From contig NZ_JAANOV010000001.1 in NCBI RefSeq assembly GCF_011758745.1, forward strand, positions 5,518,001 through 5,582,000: a stretch of 64,000 bases of DNA, written 5' to 3'. Shown in pieces: positions 28,063-36,644 of the stretch. Both the position numbers and the translations under genes were made by a program. The stretch comes from Amycolatopsis granulosa. GTDB taxonomy: Bacteria; Actinomycetota; Actinomycetes; Mycobacteriales; Pseudonocardiaceae. Position 1 is the first letter of the stretch. Each line of letters starts with the position of its first letter. The notes below the pieces were generated by a model that was not told the DNA's origin, did not search any database, and saw nothing but the letters and a program-made list of their open reading frames with translations.

Positions 28063-28859
28063 CGCGTCCGGTCACCACCGGCGACGCGGAGAACGCGGCA
28101 CGGCTGATCTCGTTCGGCATGCGGCCCAAACACCTGCCCGCCCGCGACGTCGTGTACGCGGACCTGGTCCGCCGCTACGGTGAGGACAGCGCGTTCAAGC
28201 AGCTGACCAACTCCGTCGCGGCCGGCCTGGGCCTGATGGTGCTCGACGTGAGCAGCCAGGCCGGGGCGGTGCTGGCCGCCACCGACGAGTCGGTGTTCGA
28301 GGTCAGGATGGACAGCTACGCGCGGCAGAGCAAGATCCGCGAGCGCCGTGACACCGAGAAGGTGCTGCACGGCCTGGTGCACCTGGCCACCGCGGCGCTC
28401 GGTTACCCGCGCCCGGACGACCTGGCCAACGACACCTACATCGGCCGGGTCAGTGTCGACCAGGTCGACGGCGTGGTGCGCGAGGCGTGCCGGATCCTCG
28501 ACGAGCGCGCGGCGAAGGCCGAGGCGAACAACGACCCGCTGTCCGACTCGCCGGAGCTGGAGCAGGCGTGGCGCGCCTACGCCCGCCGTCCCGAGGCGGC
28601 GGCGACCAAGGACGGCCGGCTGGCCTCGGACACCACGCGCGGCATGGTCTCGCGCGCGCTGCGGTTCCTGGCCGACCAGGGCTTCCTGGTGCAGGTCAGC
28701 GGCGAGCAGGGCGGCACCTACCGGACCACGCCGCGCTACCAGGTGCAGGTGCGGGAGCTGGCCGCGGACAGCGCCTTCGAGGAGCTGCTGGCACTCGGCG
28801 TGGTCGCGGTGTCCGACGGCGAGGGCACGCTGCGTCCGTCCGGTTCGGACACTCTGTAG
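28059..28859 (+). CDS. JetB/MukE-like (DUF4194-like) subunit
   Basis: 266 residues. Two winged-helix-like regions are suggested: one near 15-60 (ARDVVYADLVRRYGEDSAFKQ) and one near 185-230 (RGMVSRALRFLADQGFLVQV). The latter is followed by a short beta wing (GTYRTTPRYQVQVREL). This is the layout of MukE/JetB/MksE proteins that bind the kleisin and DNA. ATG 28059 with GGAGG upstream. The gene for the SMC-like ATPase starts 12 nt downstream. Specific identity is inferred from architecture and neighbours. Confidence 0.6.
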   Translation: MTRPVTTGDAENAARLISFGMRPKHLPARDVVYADLVRRYGEDSAFKQLTNSVAAGLGLMVLDVSSQAGAVLAATDESVFEVRMDSYARQSKIRERRDTEKVLHGLVHLATAALGYPRPDDLANDTYIGRVSVDQVDGVVREACRILDERAAKAEANNDPLSDSPELEQAWRAYARRPEAAATKDGRLASDTTRGMVSRALRFLADQGFLVQVSGEQGGTYRTTPRYQVQVRELAADSAFEELLALGVVAVSDGEGTLRPSGSDTL

Positions 28860-28871
28860 GGGGAGAGATCG

Positions 28872-31800
28872 GTGTACGAGCTTTCGCGGGTGCGCCTGCA
28901 CTCGGTCGGTCCGGCCGGCGCGCGCTACCAGGACGTGCTGCTCGACTTCAGCGGTGCGGGCCCGCTGGTGCAGGCGCCGGCGCAGGACGCGCTGTTCACC
29001 GCCGGGATCCACTCGGCCGAGGGCGGCCCGCCGCGGCGGCCGTCGCCGGCGAGCGTGCTGTTCCTGGAGAACGGCGGCGGCAAGTCGGTGCTGATCAAGC
29101 TGATCTTCTCGGTCATGCTGCCCGGGCGGCGTCAGGTGGTGGGCACGACCAGCACGCGCGTGCTGGAGAAGTTCGTCATGGCCAAGGACGTCGCGCACGT
29201 CGTGCTGGAGTGGCAGCACACCGGGACCGGGCAGCGGGTGATCACCGGCAAGGTGTCGGAGTGGCGCGGGCACGTGACCTCCGGTGATCCCGCCAACCTG
29301 ATCGATTCGTGGTACTGCTTCCGGCCCACCGCGTCGCTGGATCTGGAGTCGCTGCCGTTCACCGACGGCGGCCGCCTGCTCACCATGTCCGGGTTCGCCG
29401 AGCAGCTGGACCGCGCGCACAAGGCCGAGCCGGAGCTGGAGCTGTTCACCACCCGGCGCCACCACGAGTGGACCGAGCGGCTGGACGGCCTCGGCCTGGA
29501 CACCGAGCTGTTCCGCTACCAGCGCGCGATGAACGCCGGCGAGGGCGAGGCTGCCGACGCGTTCGCCTTCACCTCCGACGAGGCGTTCGTGGAGTTCCTG
29601 CTGCGCGCGGTGATCCCCGAGGACGACCCGAAGGACCTGGCGGAGGTGGTGCAGACCTACGCGCACAACCTCGGCCGCCGCGGCGAGCTGATGAGCGAGC
29701 GCGACTTCGTCGCCGGCGCGCTGGAGCTGCTCACCCCGCTCACCGAGGAGGAGTCGCTGGCCGCGGCGTCCCGCAAGCTGGCTGCCCTCGCCCGGGAGGA
29801 GGCGTGCGAGCTGGCCGGATCCGTCGTCGCCCGGCACCGGCTGGAAGCCGGACGGCTCGCCGGGCTCCGGTCCTATGTGGACGAGGCCAGGGATGCGGAG
29901 AAACTCGCCGAGGGCGACCACCGGCGCCGCGCCGCCGTCGTGACCGAGCTGCGCCGGGTCGTCGCGGAACTGCGACTGGCCGGCGCCACCGCCGAGAGGA
30001 CCCGGCTCGACGAGGAGCTGCGGCACGCACGCGAGACGGCGGCCGCCTGGCGCGAGACCGGCACGGTGCTGGCACACGTCAACGCCGCCCGCAGGGCCGC
30101 CGACATCCGCGAGCTCGTCGGTGACCGCGAGCAGAGCGCGAAACCGGCGCTGGCGGCCAGGAACGCGGCGGCCACGGCACTGGCCCGCGGCCTGCTCGCG
30201 CTCGCCCGCGAGGCCGGGGAACAGGCCGGGGCCGCCGAAGCGCGCGCCGCGGCTGCGCGGACCGGCGCCGCGGCCGCCCAGGACCAGCGGGACGAGGCCA
30301 CCGCCACCGCCGCCGCGCACCGCGCCGAGCTGGGACAGCTGACCCGCCGCATCGAGGAGGTGCGCGCGCGGGTGCAGCAGGCCGTCCGGGACGGGCTGCT
30401 CACCGATGGCACCCAGGTCGCCGCCGCGGCGCAGGAGGCCCGCACGCGCGGGGAGCAGGCGGTGGCGGAGCTGGCCGCGCGGGAGAGCGAACTGGAGGGC
30501 GTGGCCGAGGACCACGCCCAGGCCCAGTTCGCGCTGCACGCCGCGCAGCAGCGAGCCGCCGCCGCGCAGGTCCGCGCGGCACACGCGGCCGAGGAGCTGG
30601 CCAAGGCGCAGCGCCGCACCGACAGCCTCGCCGCGCACCCGCGGCTGCTGGAACTGCTCGGCGGTGACAACGTCCAGCTGGAGACCGACACCCCCGCGCT
30701 GCTGACCCGGTTGCGCGAGGCGCGGGCCGCCGCGGAACGGGAGCAGACCGCGCTGCGCATGGCGGAGTCGGCCGACGAACGTGCGCTGGCCGCGCTCGGC
30801 TCCGGTGGGCTGCTGCCGGCGCCGCCGGAGGTCCAGTCCGCTTTGGACGTGCTGGAGGCGGCGGGCATCACCGCGTGGTCCGGGTGGCGGTATCTGTCCA
30901 CGATGGACAGCGCAGCGCGGGAGCGGGTGCTGCGGGACCTGCCGCACCTGCTCGGCGGGGTGCTGGTGAACGACCCGGCGCACCTGGACCGCGCCCGCCA
31001 GGTGCTCGCCGGCGCCAAGCTGCTGCCGAGCGTGGTGCTGCCGGTCGGCACCACCGGGGCGGTGCGTGCCGGCGGCGCGGCGCCGGGCGTGGCGTTCCTG
31101 GTCCCGCCCAACCCCGCGATGTACGACGAGGACGCCGCCGACACCGAGCGGCAGGCGATCGCCGCCCGGCAGGCCCGCCGGGAGAAGCAGCTCGACGCGC
31201 TGGCGAGCGCGATCGGCGACGACACGGCACTGGAGTGGAAGCTCACCACCTGGCGCGAGGACTACCCGCCCGGCGCGCTCGCCACGCTCGCCGAGGAGGC
31301 CGAGGCCGCGGCGGCCGGGCACACCGAGGCGGTGGCCGCCATCGCCGCGCAGGAACGCGCCCTGGCCGATCTGACTGCGCGGCGGAACCGGTTGCGGGAA
31401 GCGGTCCCGGCGCTGCGCGCCGCGGCCCGCACGAGCGAGGAGCGCGCCCGCAAGCTCGGTGAGCTGGCCGAGCGGGTCGCGTTGATCCCGCAGTGGACCG
31501 AGGCGGCCGGGCACGCGCAGGAGGTGGTCACCCGCGCGGAGGCCGGGGCCGAGCAGGCCGCGGCCCGCGCGGCGCGGCTGCGCGAGGAGGCCGCCGAGGA
31601 GCAGCGCACCGCCGACGGCCACCGCCGCACCGTGACCCACGCGCGGGCCGAGCTGGCCGAGGTGCCCGGCGGGGGATCGGTGTCCGAGGACGAGCCGGTG
31701 CCCGCCGAGCCGGTGGACGTGCTGCGCCGGGCGTTCGCCGCGGCCAGCGACGCCTACGCCCGGGTCGAGGTCGGCAGCGACCTGCGGGCCGAACTGGACC

Positions 31801-33338
31801 AGGCCGAAAGCGCGGAGGCCGCCGCGCGGGCGGCGCTGGAGGCCGTGGACGCCGCGGTGCGGGAGCGCGCCGCGCGGCTGCTGGAAACGCCGGACGGATC
31901 GGACGCCGCGACCCGCGCGGCGGCCCTGGCCCGCGCCGGGCGGGCGGTGTCGGCGCTGGAGGCCGAGCAGAGCGAGGCGATCGGGCTCGTCGCGACCTGC
32001 AAGGCCGAGCTGGACCAGCTGCCGGGGCAGAACGCGGCGCTGGAGACCCGGCCGCGCGACGTCGAGCACGGCCGTGAGCTGATCGACGACGCCACGGAGC
32101 AGGTGTCGGCCGCCGCCCGGGCGCTGGAGGAGGCGCAGGCGCGGCGCGCGGAGGCCGAACGCGCGCTGGAGGTGGCCACCGCCTCGGCCGCCGGGTTCGA
32201 GATGCTCGCCGGCTCGGTGGCGCACCTGGTTCCCGGCGGTGAGCCGGAGGGTGCGGTCGGGGCGGACAGTGCGGTCAGCGTGTTCGACGGCGATGTGGAG
32301 GCCGCGCAGGCCCGCTACCGCAAGCTGAACACGACGCTGACCGACGCCGAGGCCGCGGTGGAGGGCGCCGAGAAGCGGGTGCGCGCGGCGGCGGACGCGC
32401 TCGCCCAGTACGCGACGGACAAGCGGTTCGAGAAGCTGAGCAGCCCGGTGCGGCAGCAGATCGTGTCGGTGCGCCGGGACGACCTGCCGGCGCACGCGCG
32501 GGAGTGGGCGGCCGCGCTGAAGCCGCGGCTGCGGACACTGACCGACGACCTGGCGCAGATCGACCGGCACCGTTCCGGGATCGTCGCCCGGCTGCAGGGG
32601 ATGGTCGAGGGTGCGCTGCGCATGCTGCGCTCGGCGCAGCGGCTGTCGCGGCTGCCCGAGGGACTCGGCGGCTGGTCCGGGCAGGAGTTCCTGCGGATCC
32701 GGTTCGGCGACCCCGAGGAGCCGCAGCTGTCCGAGGCGCTCGGTCAGGTCGTGGACGAGGCCGCGATCGGCCGGACCAGCGACGGGCGCGACGTCAAGCG
32801 CGACGGCATGTCCCTGGTGCTGCGGGGTGTGCGGGCGGCCGTGCCCAAGGGGTTCCGGGTGGACATCCTGAAACCGGACTCGGTGCTGCGCACCGAACGC
32901 CAGCGGGTGTCGGAGATCCGGGACGTCTTCTCCGGCGGCCAGCAGCTCACCGCCGCGATCATCCTGTACTGCACGCTGGCCGCGCTGCGGGCGAACAACC
33001 GTGGCCGGATCCGCAACCGGCACTCCGGGGTGCTGTTCCTGGACAACCCGATCGGCCGCGCGTCGGCCGGGTACCTGCTGGAGCTGCAGCGCGTCGTCGC
33101 CGAGGCGCTGGGCGTGCAGCTGATCTACACCACGGGCCTGTTCGACGCGGGAGCGCTGTCGGAGTTCCCGCTGATCGTCCGCCTGCGCAACGACGCCGAC
33201 CTGCGGGCGGGCCGCAAGTACCTGTCGGTCGACGCCACGATCCGCAACCACCTCGACGACCTCGGGGAACCCGACGGCACCGCCCGCATCTCGGCGACCC
33301 GGCTGTTCACCAGGCCGGGGGAGCAGGCGAGCGTCTGA
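28872..33338 (+). CDS. SMC/MukB/JetC-like coiled-coil ATPase
   Basis: 1488 residues. The N-terminal ATPase lobe has Walker A FLENGGGKSVL with Lys71. Long Ala/Glu/Arg coiled coils run from about 270 to 640 and 770 to 1230. A globular hinge-like segment lies at about 643-756 (ITAWSGWRYLSTM, LLGGVLVNDPAHLDRARQVL). The C-terminal lobe has the ABC signature FSGGQQLTAAI (Ser1354-Gly1355-Gly1356) and Walker B VLFLDNPIGRAS (Asp1391). Asn1392 replaces the usual catalytic Glu. GTG 28872 follows GGGGAGA. The protein should entrap or extrude DNA as a dimer with the two upstream subunits. No JetD nuclease gene follows. Confidence 0.82.
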   Translation: MYELSRVRLHSVGPAGARYQDVLLDFSGAGPLVQAPAQDALFTAGIHSAEGGPPRRPSPASVLFLENGGGKSVLIKLIFSVMLPGRRQVVGTTSTRVLEKFVMAKDVAHVVLEWQHTGTGQRVITGKVSEWRGHVTSGDPANLIDSWYCFRPTASLDLESLPFTDGGRLLTMSGFAEQLDRAHKAEPELELFTTRRHHEWTERLDGLGLDTELFRYQRAMNAGEGEAADAFAFTSDEAFVEFLLRAVIPEDDPKDLAEVVQTYAHNLGRRGELMSERDFVAGALELLTPLTEEESLAAASRKLAALAREEACELAGSVVARHRLEAGRLAGLRSYVDEARDAEKLAEGDHRRRAAVVTELRRVVAELRLAGATAERTRLDEELRHARETAAAWRETGTVLAHVNAARRAADIRELVGDREQSAKPALAARNAAATALARGLLALAREAGEQAGAAEARAAAARTGAAAAQDQRDEATATAAAHRAELGQLTRRIEEVRARVQQAVRDGLLTDGTQVAAAAQEARTRGEQAVAELAARESELEGVAEDHAQAQFALHAAQQRAAAAQVRAAHAAEELAKAQRRTDSLAAHPRLLELLGGDNVQLETDTPALLTRLREARAAAEREQTALRMAESADERALAALGSGGLLPAPPEVQSALDVLEAAGITAWSGWRYLSTMDSAARERVLRDLPHLLGGVLVNDPAHLDRARQVLAGAKLLPSVVLPVGTTGAVRAGGAAPGVAFLVPPNPAMYDEDAADTERQAIAARQARREKQLDALASAIGDDTALEWKLTTWREDYPPGALATLAEEAEAAAAGHTEAVAAIAAQERALADLTARRNRLREAVPALRAAARTSEERARKLGELAERVALIPQWTEAAGHAQEVVTRAEAGAEQAAARAARLREEAAEEQRTADGHRRTVTHARAELAEVPGGGSVSEDEPVPAEPVDVLRRAFAAASDAYARVEVGSDLRAELDQAESAEAAARAALEAVDAAVRERAARLLETPDGSDAATRAAALARAGRAVSALEAEQSEAIGLVATCKAELDQLPGQNAALETRPRDVEHGRELIDDATEQVSAAARALEEAQARRAEAERALEVATASAAGFEMLAGSVAHLVPGGEPEGAVGADSAVSVFDGDVEAAQARYRKLNTTLTDAEAAVEGAEKRVRAAADALAQYATDKRFEKLSSPVRQQIVSVRRDDLPAHAREWAAALKPRLRTLTDDLAQIDRHRSGIVARLQGMVEGALRMLRSAQRLSRLPEGLGGWSGQEFLRIRFGDPEEPQLSEALGQVVDEAAIGRTSDGRDVKRDGMSLVLRGVRAAVPKGFRVDILKPDSVLRTERQRVSEIRDVFSGGQQLTAAIILYCTLAALRANNRGRIRNRHSGVLFLDNPIGRASAGYLLELQRVVAEALGVQLIYTTGLFDAGALSEFPLIVRLRNDADLRAGRKYLSVDATIRNHLDDLGEPDGTARISATRLFTRPGEQASV

Positions 33339-33364
33339 GGCCGACCCGCCCGCTCCCCGGGCGG

Positions 33365-33850
33365 TCAGCCGCGGATCGCCGCCTGGTACGCGGCCAGCTC
33401 GCCGGCGTCGTCGATGCTGCCGTGGTGGTGGAACTGCGCCCAGCGGCCGTCCGCGTAGCGGAAGTACCGGCTGGTGCGGATCCGCAGCGGCACCTCACGG
33501 CCGTCGACCACGTAGGAGCCGGTCTCCCGTCCGGCGAACAGCGCGTGGCCCTCGCCGGCGTACTCCACGATGTCGCCGAACGTCACCGTCACCAGCGCCG
33601 GACCGTGGAACACCTTGTCGTACAGCGCGCTGATCTCCGGGCCGCCGCGCAGGATGCCGCCCAGCGGGTTGTTCAGCTGGGCCAGCGGATCGCCGGTCCA
33701 CACCTGCGCGAACACGTCCGAATCGCGCTGGTTGAAGGCGAAGTAGAAGGTCTCCAGCGCGGCCAGCGCGCCTTCGATGCCGGGCGCGGTGGCCGCGTCC
33801 AGCCGGTTGCGCGAGTCCGGGCCGAAGGTGGCCGCGAGGCGTCGGGTCAT
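33365..33850 (-). CDS. NTF2/SnoaL-like protein
   Basis: 161 residues. A single NTF2-like cone fold is suggested by LETFYFAFNQRDSDVFAQVW at the N-terminal helices. The strands RTSRYFRYADGRWAQFHHHGSID follow at the C-terminus. Members can be isomerases, hydratases or ligand binders; the substrate here is unknown. It is divergent from an ArsR-like regulator with a shared repeat-rich intergenic region, which suggests regulation by it. Confidence 0.75.
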   Translation of the reverse strand: MTRRLAATFGPDSRNRLDAATAPGIEGALAALETFYFAFNQRDSDVFAQVWTGDPLAQLNNPLGGILRGGPEISALYDKVFHGPALVTVTFGDIVEYAGEGHALFAGRETGSYVVDGREVPLRIRTSRYFRYADGRWAQFHHHGSIDDAGELAAYQAAIRG

Positions 33851-33869
33851 GTCCGCTCCTGTCGTCTAG

Positions 33870-33919
33870 AGTGTTCGATGGAGGTCGATCACATGAGTGT
33901 ACGACAAGTTTCGAACACT
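33870..33919. promoter_or_regulatory. Candidate ArsR operator repeats
   Basis: AGTGTTCGA (33870-33878) is perfectly inverted as TCGAACACT (33911-33919). A one-mismatch direct copy AGTGTACGA lies at 33896-33904. A -10-like TAGAGT (33867-33872) overlaps the first box. Placement across the regulator start and next to the divergent NTF2 gene fits an autoregulatory operator. Confidence 0.5.
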
Positions 33920-34240
33920 GCGCGAGCGCGCGGGCTGACCCACGCCGACCCGAAGGACGTGTCCCTGCAGGACGCCTTGACCGCCGTCGCCGACCCGGTG
34001 CGCCGGGCCATCCTGCGCGAGCTGGCCGGGGTGCCGGACTGGACCAAGGCGTGCGGCACCTTCGACCTGCCGGTCACCAAGGCCACCCGCAGCCACCACT
34101 TCGCGGTCCTGCGCGCGGCCGGCCTGATCGAACAACGCGACGCCGGCCCCCGGCGGCTCAACAGGCTGCGCCGCGGCGAGTTCGACGACGCCTTCCCCGG
34201 CCTGCTGGAGCTGGTGCTGACTAGTCCCGCCGACCGTTGA
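33893..34240 (+). CDS. ArsR-family helix-turn-helix regulator
   Basis: 115 residues. The winged helix reads LTAVADPVRRAILREL, then VTKATRSHHFAVLRAAGLIEQRD. There is no obvious metal-binding Cys pair; a single Cys (KACGTFDLP) is present. ATG 33893 is chosen for GGAGG at 33880-33884, 8 nt upstream. ATG 33878, five codons earlier, lies 5 nt after TAGAGT and may serve in a leaderless transcript. The 3' end overlaps the convergent LysE gene by 20 nt. Confidence 0.82.
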   Translation: MSVRQVSNTARARGLTHADPKDVSLQDALTAVADPVRRAILRELAGVPDWTKACGTFDLPVTKATRSHHFAVLRAAGLIEQRDAGPRRLNRLRRGEFDDAFPGLLELVLTSPADR

Positions 34241-34865
34241 GCGCCAGCCCCGCGCCGAGCCCGATCATCACCAGCCCGCCGGTGCCGCCGACCAGTTCGA
34301 GCCGCCGCGGCGAGCGGGCGAACCACGCCCGCGCGGCGCCCGCGACCAGCGCCCACCCGCTGTCCGACACCAGCGCGATGACCGGCAGCGCGATCCCCAG
34401 CACCAGGATCTGCCCCACCACCCCGCCCGCCGGGTAGTCGACGAACTGGGGCAGCACGGCCGCCAGGAACACGATCGACTTCGGGTTGGCGAAGCCCACC
34501 ACGAACCCGTCCCGCAGCACGGCCACCGTGCGGCCGGACGTGGCCGGCACCGCGCCGGTGAGCGCCTCCGACAGTTTCCGGCGGTGCCGGACCGCCTGCA
34601 CACCCAGGTAGACCAGGTAGGCCGCGCCGGCCAGCTTGATCACCGTGAACACGGTCGCCGAGGTCCGCACGAGCGCGCCCATCCCGAACGCCACCGCCAC
34701 GACCTGGGTGTACACCCCCGCGGCGTTGCCGGCGACGGTCAGCAACGCGTCCCGCCGGCCCGCGGACAGCGCCCGGCTGACGGTGAACAGCACGCTCGGC
34801 CCGGGGACGACCACCATGACGAACACCAGTGCGGCGAAGGCGGCGAAGTGGCTCGGAGACACCAT
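34221..34865 (-). CDS. LysE/RhtB-family amino-acid exporter
   Basis: 214 residues with about six membrane segments. The LysE signature is the N-terminal VFVMVVVPGPSVLFTVSRALSAGRR (the PGP motif), with a conserved GFANPKSIVFLAAVLPQFV in the middle. Exports amino acids or related metabolites; the substrate is not predictable. ATG at complement 34863-34865; the following codon GTG is an alternative. Confidence 0.85.
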   Translation of the reverse strand: MVSPSHFAAFAALVFVMVVVPGPSVLFTVSRALSAGRRDALLTVAGNAAGVYTQVVAVAFGMGALVRTSATVFTVIKLAGAAYLVYLGVQAVRHRRKLSEALTGAVPATSGRTVAVLRDGFVVGFANPKSIVFLAAVLPQFVDYPAGGVVGQILVLGIALPVIALVSDSGWALVAGAARAWFARSPRRLELVGGTGGLVMIGLGAGLALNGRRD

Positions 34866-34938
34866 CACCGGAGCGTATCGGCACGTCCGCCTGGGTGACG
34901 AATGTTTATCCGCGGCGGATCGGGCCAACCCCCGGACG

Positions 34939-35442
34939 GTGACCGGATACCCGCCCAGTGACCGCACCGAGCCCGACTACGGCCGGCTGTGGGCCGGCGG
35001 GGTGGCGACCGCGGTCGTCGCCGCGCTCGCGGCCGTCGTCGGCCTGCTGATCGCCCGCGGCCTGTTCGACGTCGCCGTCCTGGCCCCGAAGGGCAACGGC
35101 ATCTGGGGCAACGCCAACACGTTCACCTACGCGCTGTGCGCGGCCGTCGCGGCGCTGCTGGCGACCGGGCTGATGCACCTGCTCAGCCTCGCCACCCCGG
35201 CGCCCGGGCAGTTCTTCACCTGGATCATGGTGCTGGTCACCGCGATCGCGATCGTGCTGCCGCTGACGCTCACGGTGCGGACCGACGCCAAGGTGGCGAC
35301 CGCGCTGATCAACCTCGCCATCGGGGCGGTGATCACCACGCTGGTCGGCACGGTGGCCGCCACCGCGCGCCGCCGCCGCCGCGACCGGGACGCGCCGGCG
35401 CCCACCGTCAAGTGGGACAACGGCCCGCACTACTACTCCTGA
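34939..35442 (+). CDS. Four-helix membrane protein, DUF6069-like
   Basis: 167 residues. Four hydrophobic segments at about 19-42, 60-80, 92-112 and 119-143, short loops, and a charged tail RRRRRDRDAPAPTVKWDNG. The pattern GLFDVAVLAPKGNGIWGNANTFTYAL resembles the uncharacterised DUF6069 family. Function unknown. GTG 34939 has no strong ribosome site (ACGGTG context). It is divergent from lysE. Confidence 0.6.
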   Translation: MTGYPPSDRTEPDYGRLWAGGVATAVVAALAAVVGLLIARGLFDVAVLAPKGNGIWGNANTFTYALCAAVAALLATGLMHLLSLATPAPGQFFTWIMVLVTAIAIVLPLTLTVRTDAKVATALINLAIGAVITTLVGTVAATARRRRRDRDAPAPTVKWDNGPHYYS

Positions 35443-35454
35443 AAAGTGTCGGAC

Positions 35455-35475
35455 CCCGGTGGTAGAACCACCGGG
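35455..35475 (+). promoter_or_regulatory. Perfect 9-bp palindrome overlapping a start codon
   Basis: CCCGGTGGT (35455-35463) and ACCACCGGG (35467-35475) flank AGA. The last G is the first base of the GTG start of the next gene. TAGAAC (35463-35468) within it lies 6 nt before that GTG and could be a leaderless -10. The element could be an operator or an mRNA hairpin. Confidence 0.5.
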
Positions 35476-36644
35476 TGAGCAGGAAACTGGGGAACGACCA
35501 GCGCCGGGCCCGGCTGGTGAGCCGGCACCACCTGGCCGTGCCCGCGGACGGCCCGGAGCAGGTCGCCGAGAGTCTCGTCGCGCTGCACGCCACCGACCCG
35601 GCCACCGTGCACCTGTCGGTGCTCGCCCGCTGCGCGGCGGGCACGGCCGACGTGGAGCGTGCCCTCTACGACGACCGCACGCTGGTGCGGATGCTCGGCA
35701 TGCGCCGCACCATGTTCGTCGTCCCCGCCGCGCTCGTGCCGGTCGTGCAGGCCGCGTGCGCCGACGACATCGCCGCCCGCGAGCGCACCCGGCTGGTCCA
35801 GCACCTCGCCACGGCCGGTCTGGACGGCCGCGACCTGGATGCCTGGCTCGCCGACGTCGAGGAGGGCGCCCACGCCGCGCTCCGCGCCCGTGAGCCGGCG
35901 TTCGCCCAGCAGATCGCCGACGGCGAGCCGCGGCTGCGCACCGAGATCGTGATGGCCGCCGGCAAGCCGTACGAGTCGCGCGGCTACCTCACCAACCGGG
36001 TGCTGTTCCTGCTCGCCGCCGCCGGCCGCATCGTGCGCGGCCGTCCGCGCGGCAGCTGGTTGTCCACCCAGTACGCCTGGTCCACCGTGGAGACCTGGCT
36101 GCCCGGGCTCGAACCGGTGGACGCCGGCACCGCCCGCGCCGAGCTGGCCCGCCGCTGGCTGCGTGCCTTCGGCCCGGCGCCGGTTGCCGACCTCAAGTGG
36201 TGGACCGGCTGGAGCGCCGGGCAGGTGAAGAAGACGCTCACCGCGATCGGCCCGGTGGAGGTCGACCTCGACGGGGGGCCGGGCATCGCGCTGCCCGGCG
36301 ACGACGAACCGGTTCCCGAGCCCGAGCCGTCCGCCGCGCTGCTGCCCGCACTGGACCCCACCCCGATGGGCTGGCAGGAGCGCGGCTGGTTCCTGGGCGA
36401 GCACCAGCCGCTGCTGTTCGACCGCACCGGCAACATCGGCCCGACGGTGTGGTGGGACGGCCGCGTGGTCGGCGGGTGGGCGCAGCGGCCGGACGGCGAG
36501 ATCGCGATCCGCCTGCTGGCCGACATCGGCGCCGACGGAACCGCGGCCGTGCACGCGGCGGCCGGCCGATTGCACGGCCGCCTCGGCGGCGTCACGGTCA
36601 TACCGAAGTTCCGCACTCCCGTCGAGCGAGATCTCTCATCTTGA
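35475..36644 (+). CDS. Winged-helix DNA-binding domain protein (HTH_42 / AlkZ-like)
   Basis: 389 residues of the HTH_42 family, which includes the interstrand-crosslink glycosylases AlkZ/YcaQ. Typical segments are ARLVSRHHLA at the N-terminus, LVALHATDPATVHLSVLARC, LGMRRTMFVVPA, LADLKWWTGWS and LLPALDPTPMGWQERGWFL. The catalytic QxD/QxR motif of AlkZ is not evident (ALHATDP at that area), so glycosylase activity is uncertain. Start GTG 35475 lies in a palindrome. Followed by the gap promoter region. Confidence 0.75.
   Translation: MSRKLGNDQRRARLVSRHHLAVPADGPEQVAESLVALHATDPATVHLSVLARCAAGTADVERALYDDRTLVRMLGMRRTMFVVPAALVPVVQAACADDIAARERTRLVQHLATAGLDGRDLDAWLADVEEGAHAALRAREPAFAQQIADGEPRLRTEIVMAAGKPYESRGYLTNRVLFLLAAAGRIVRGRPRGSWLSTQYAWSTVETWLPGLEPVDAGTARAELARRWLRAFGPAPVADLKWWTGWSAGQVKKTLTAIGPVEVDLDGGPGIALPGDDEPVPEPEPSAALLPALDPTPMGWQERGWFLGEHQPLLFDRTGNIGPTVWWDGRVVGGWAQRPDGEIAIRLLADIGADGTAAVHAAAGRLHGRLGGVTVIPKFRTPVERDLSS

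Noticed and set aside
27360-33251. A 1963-codon open frame on the minus strand opposite the SMC-like operon
   Set aside because: It mirrors the third-position GC bias of the plus-strand genes, has no ribosome site or recognisable domain, and covers three well-supported genes. The same applies to the long minus frame at 2536-5361.
33339-36644. JetD nuclease gene downstream of the SMC-like gene
   Set aside because: The genes here encode an NTF2-like protein, ArsR, LysE, a membrane protein and an HTH_42 protein. None shows TOPRIM or DUF2220-like motifs.
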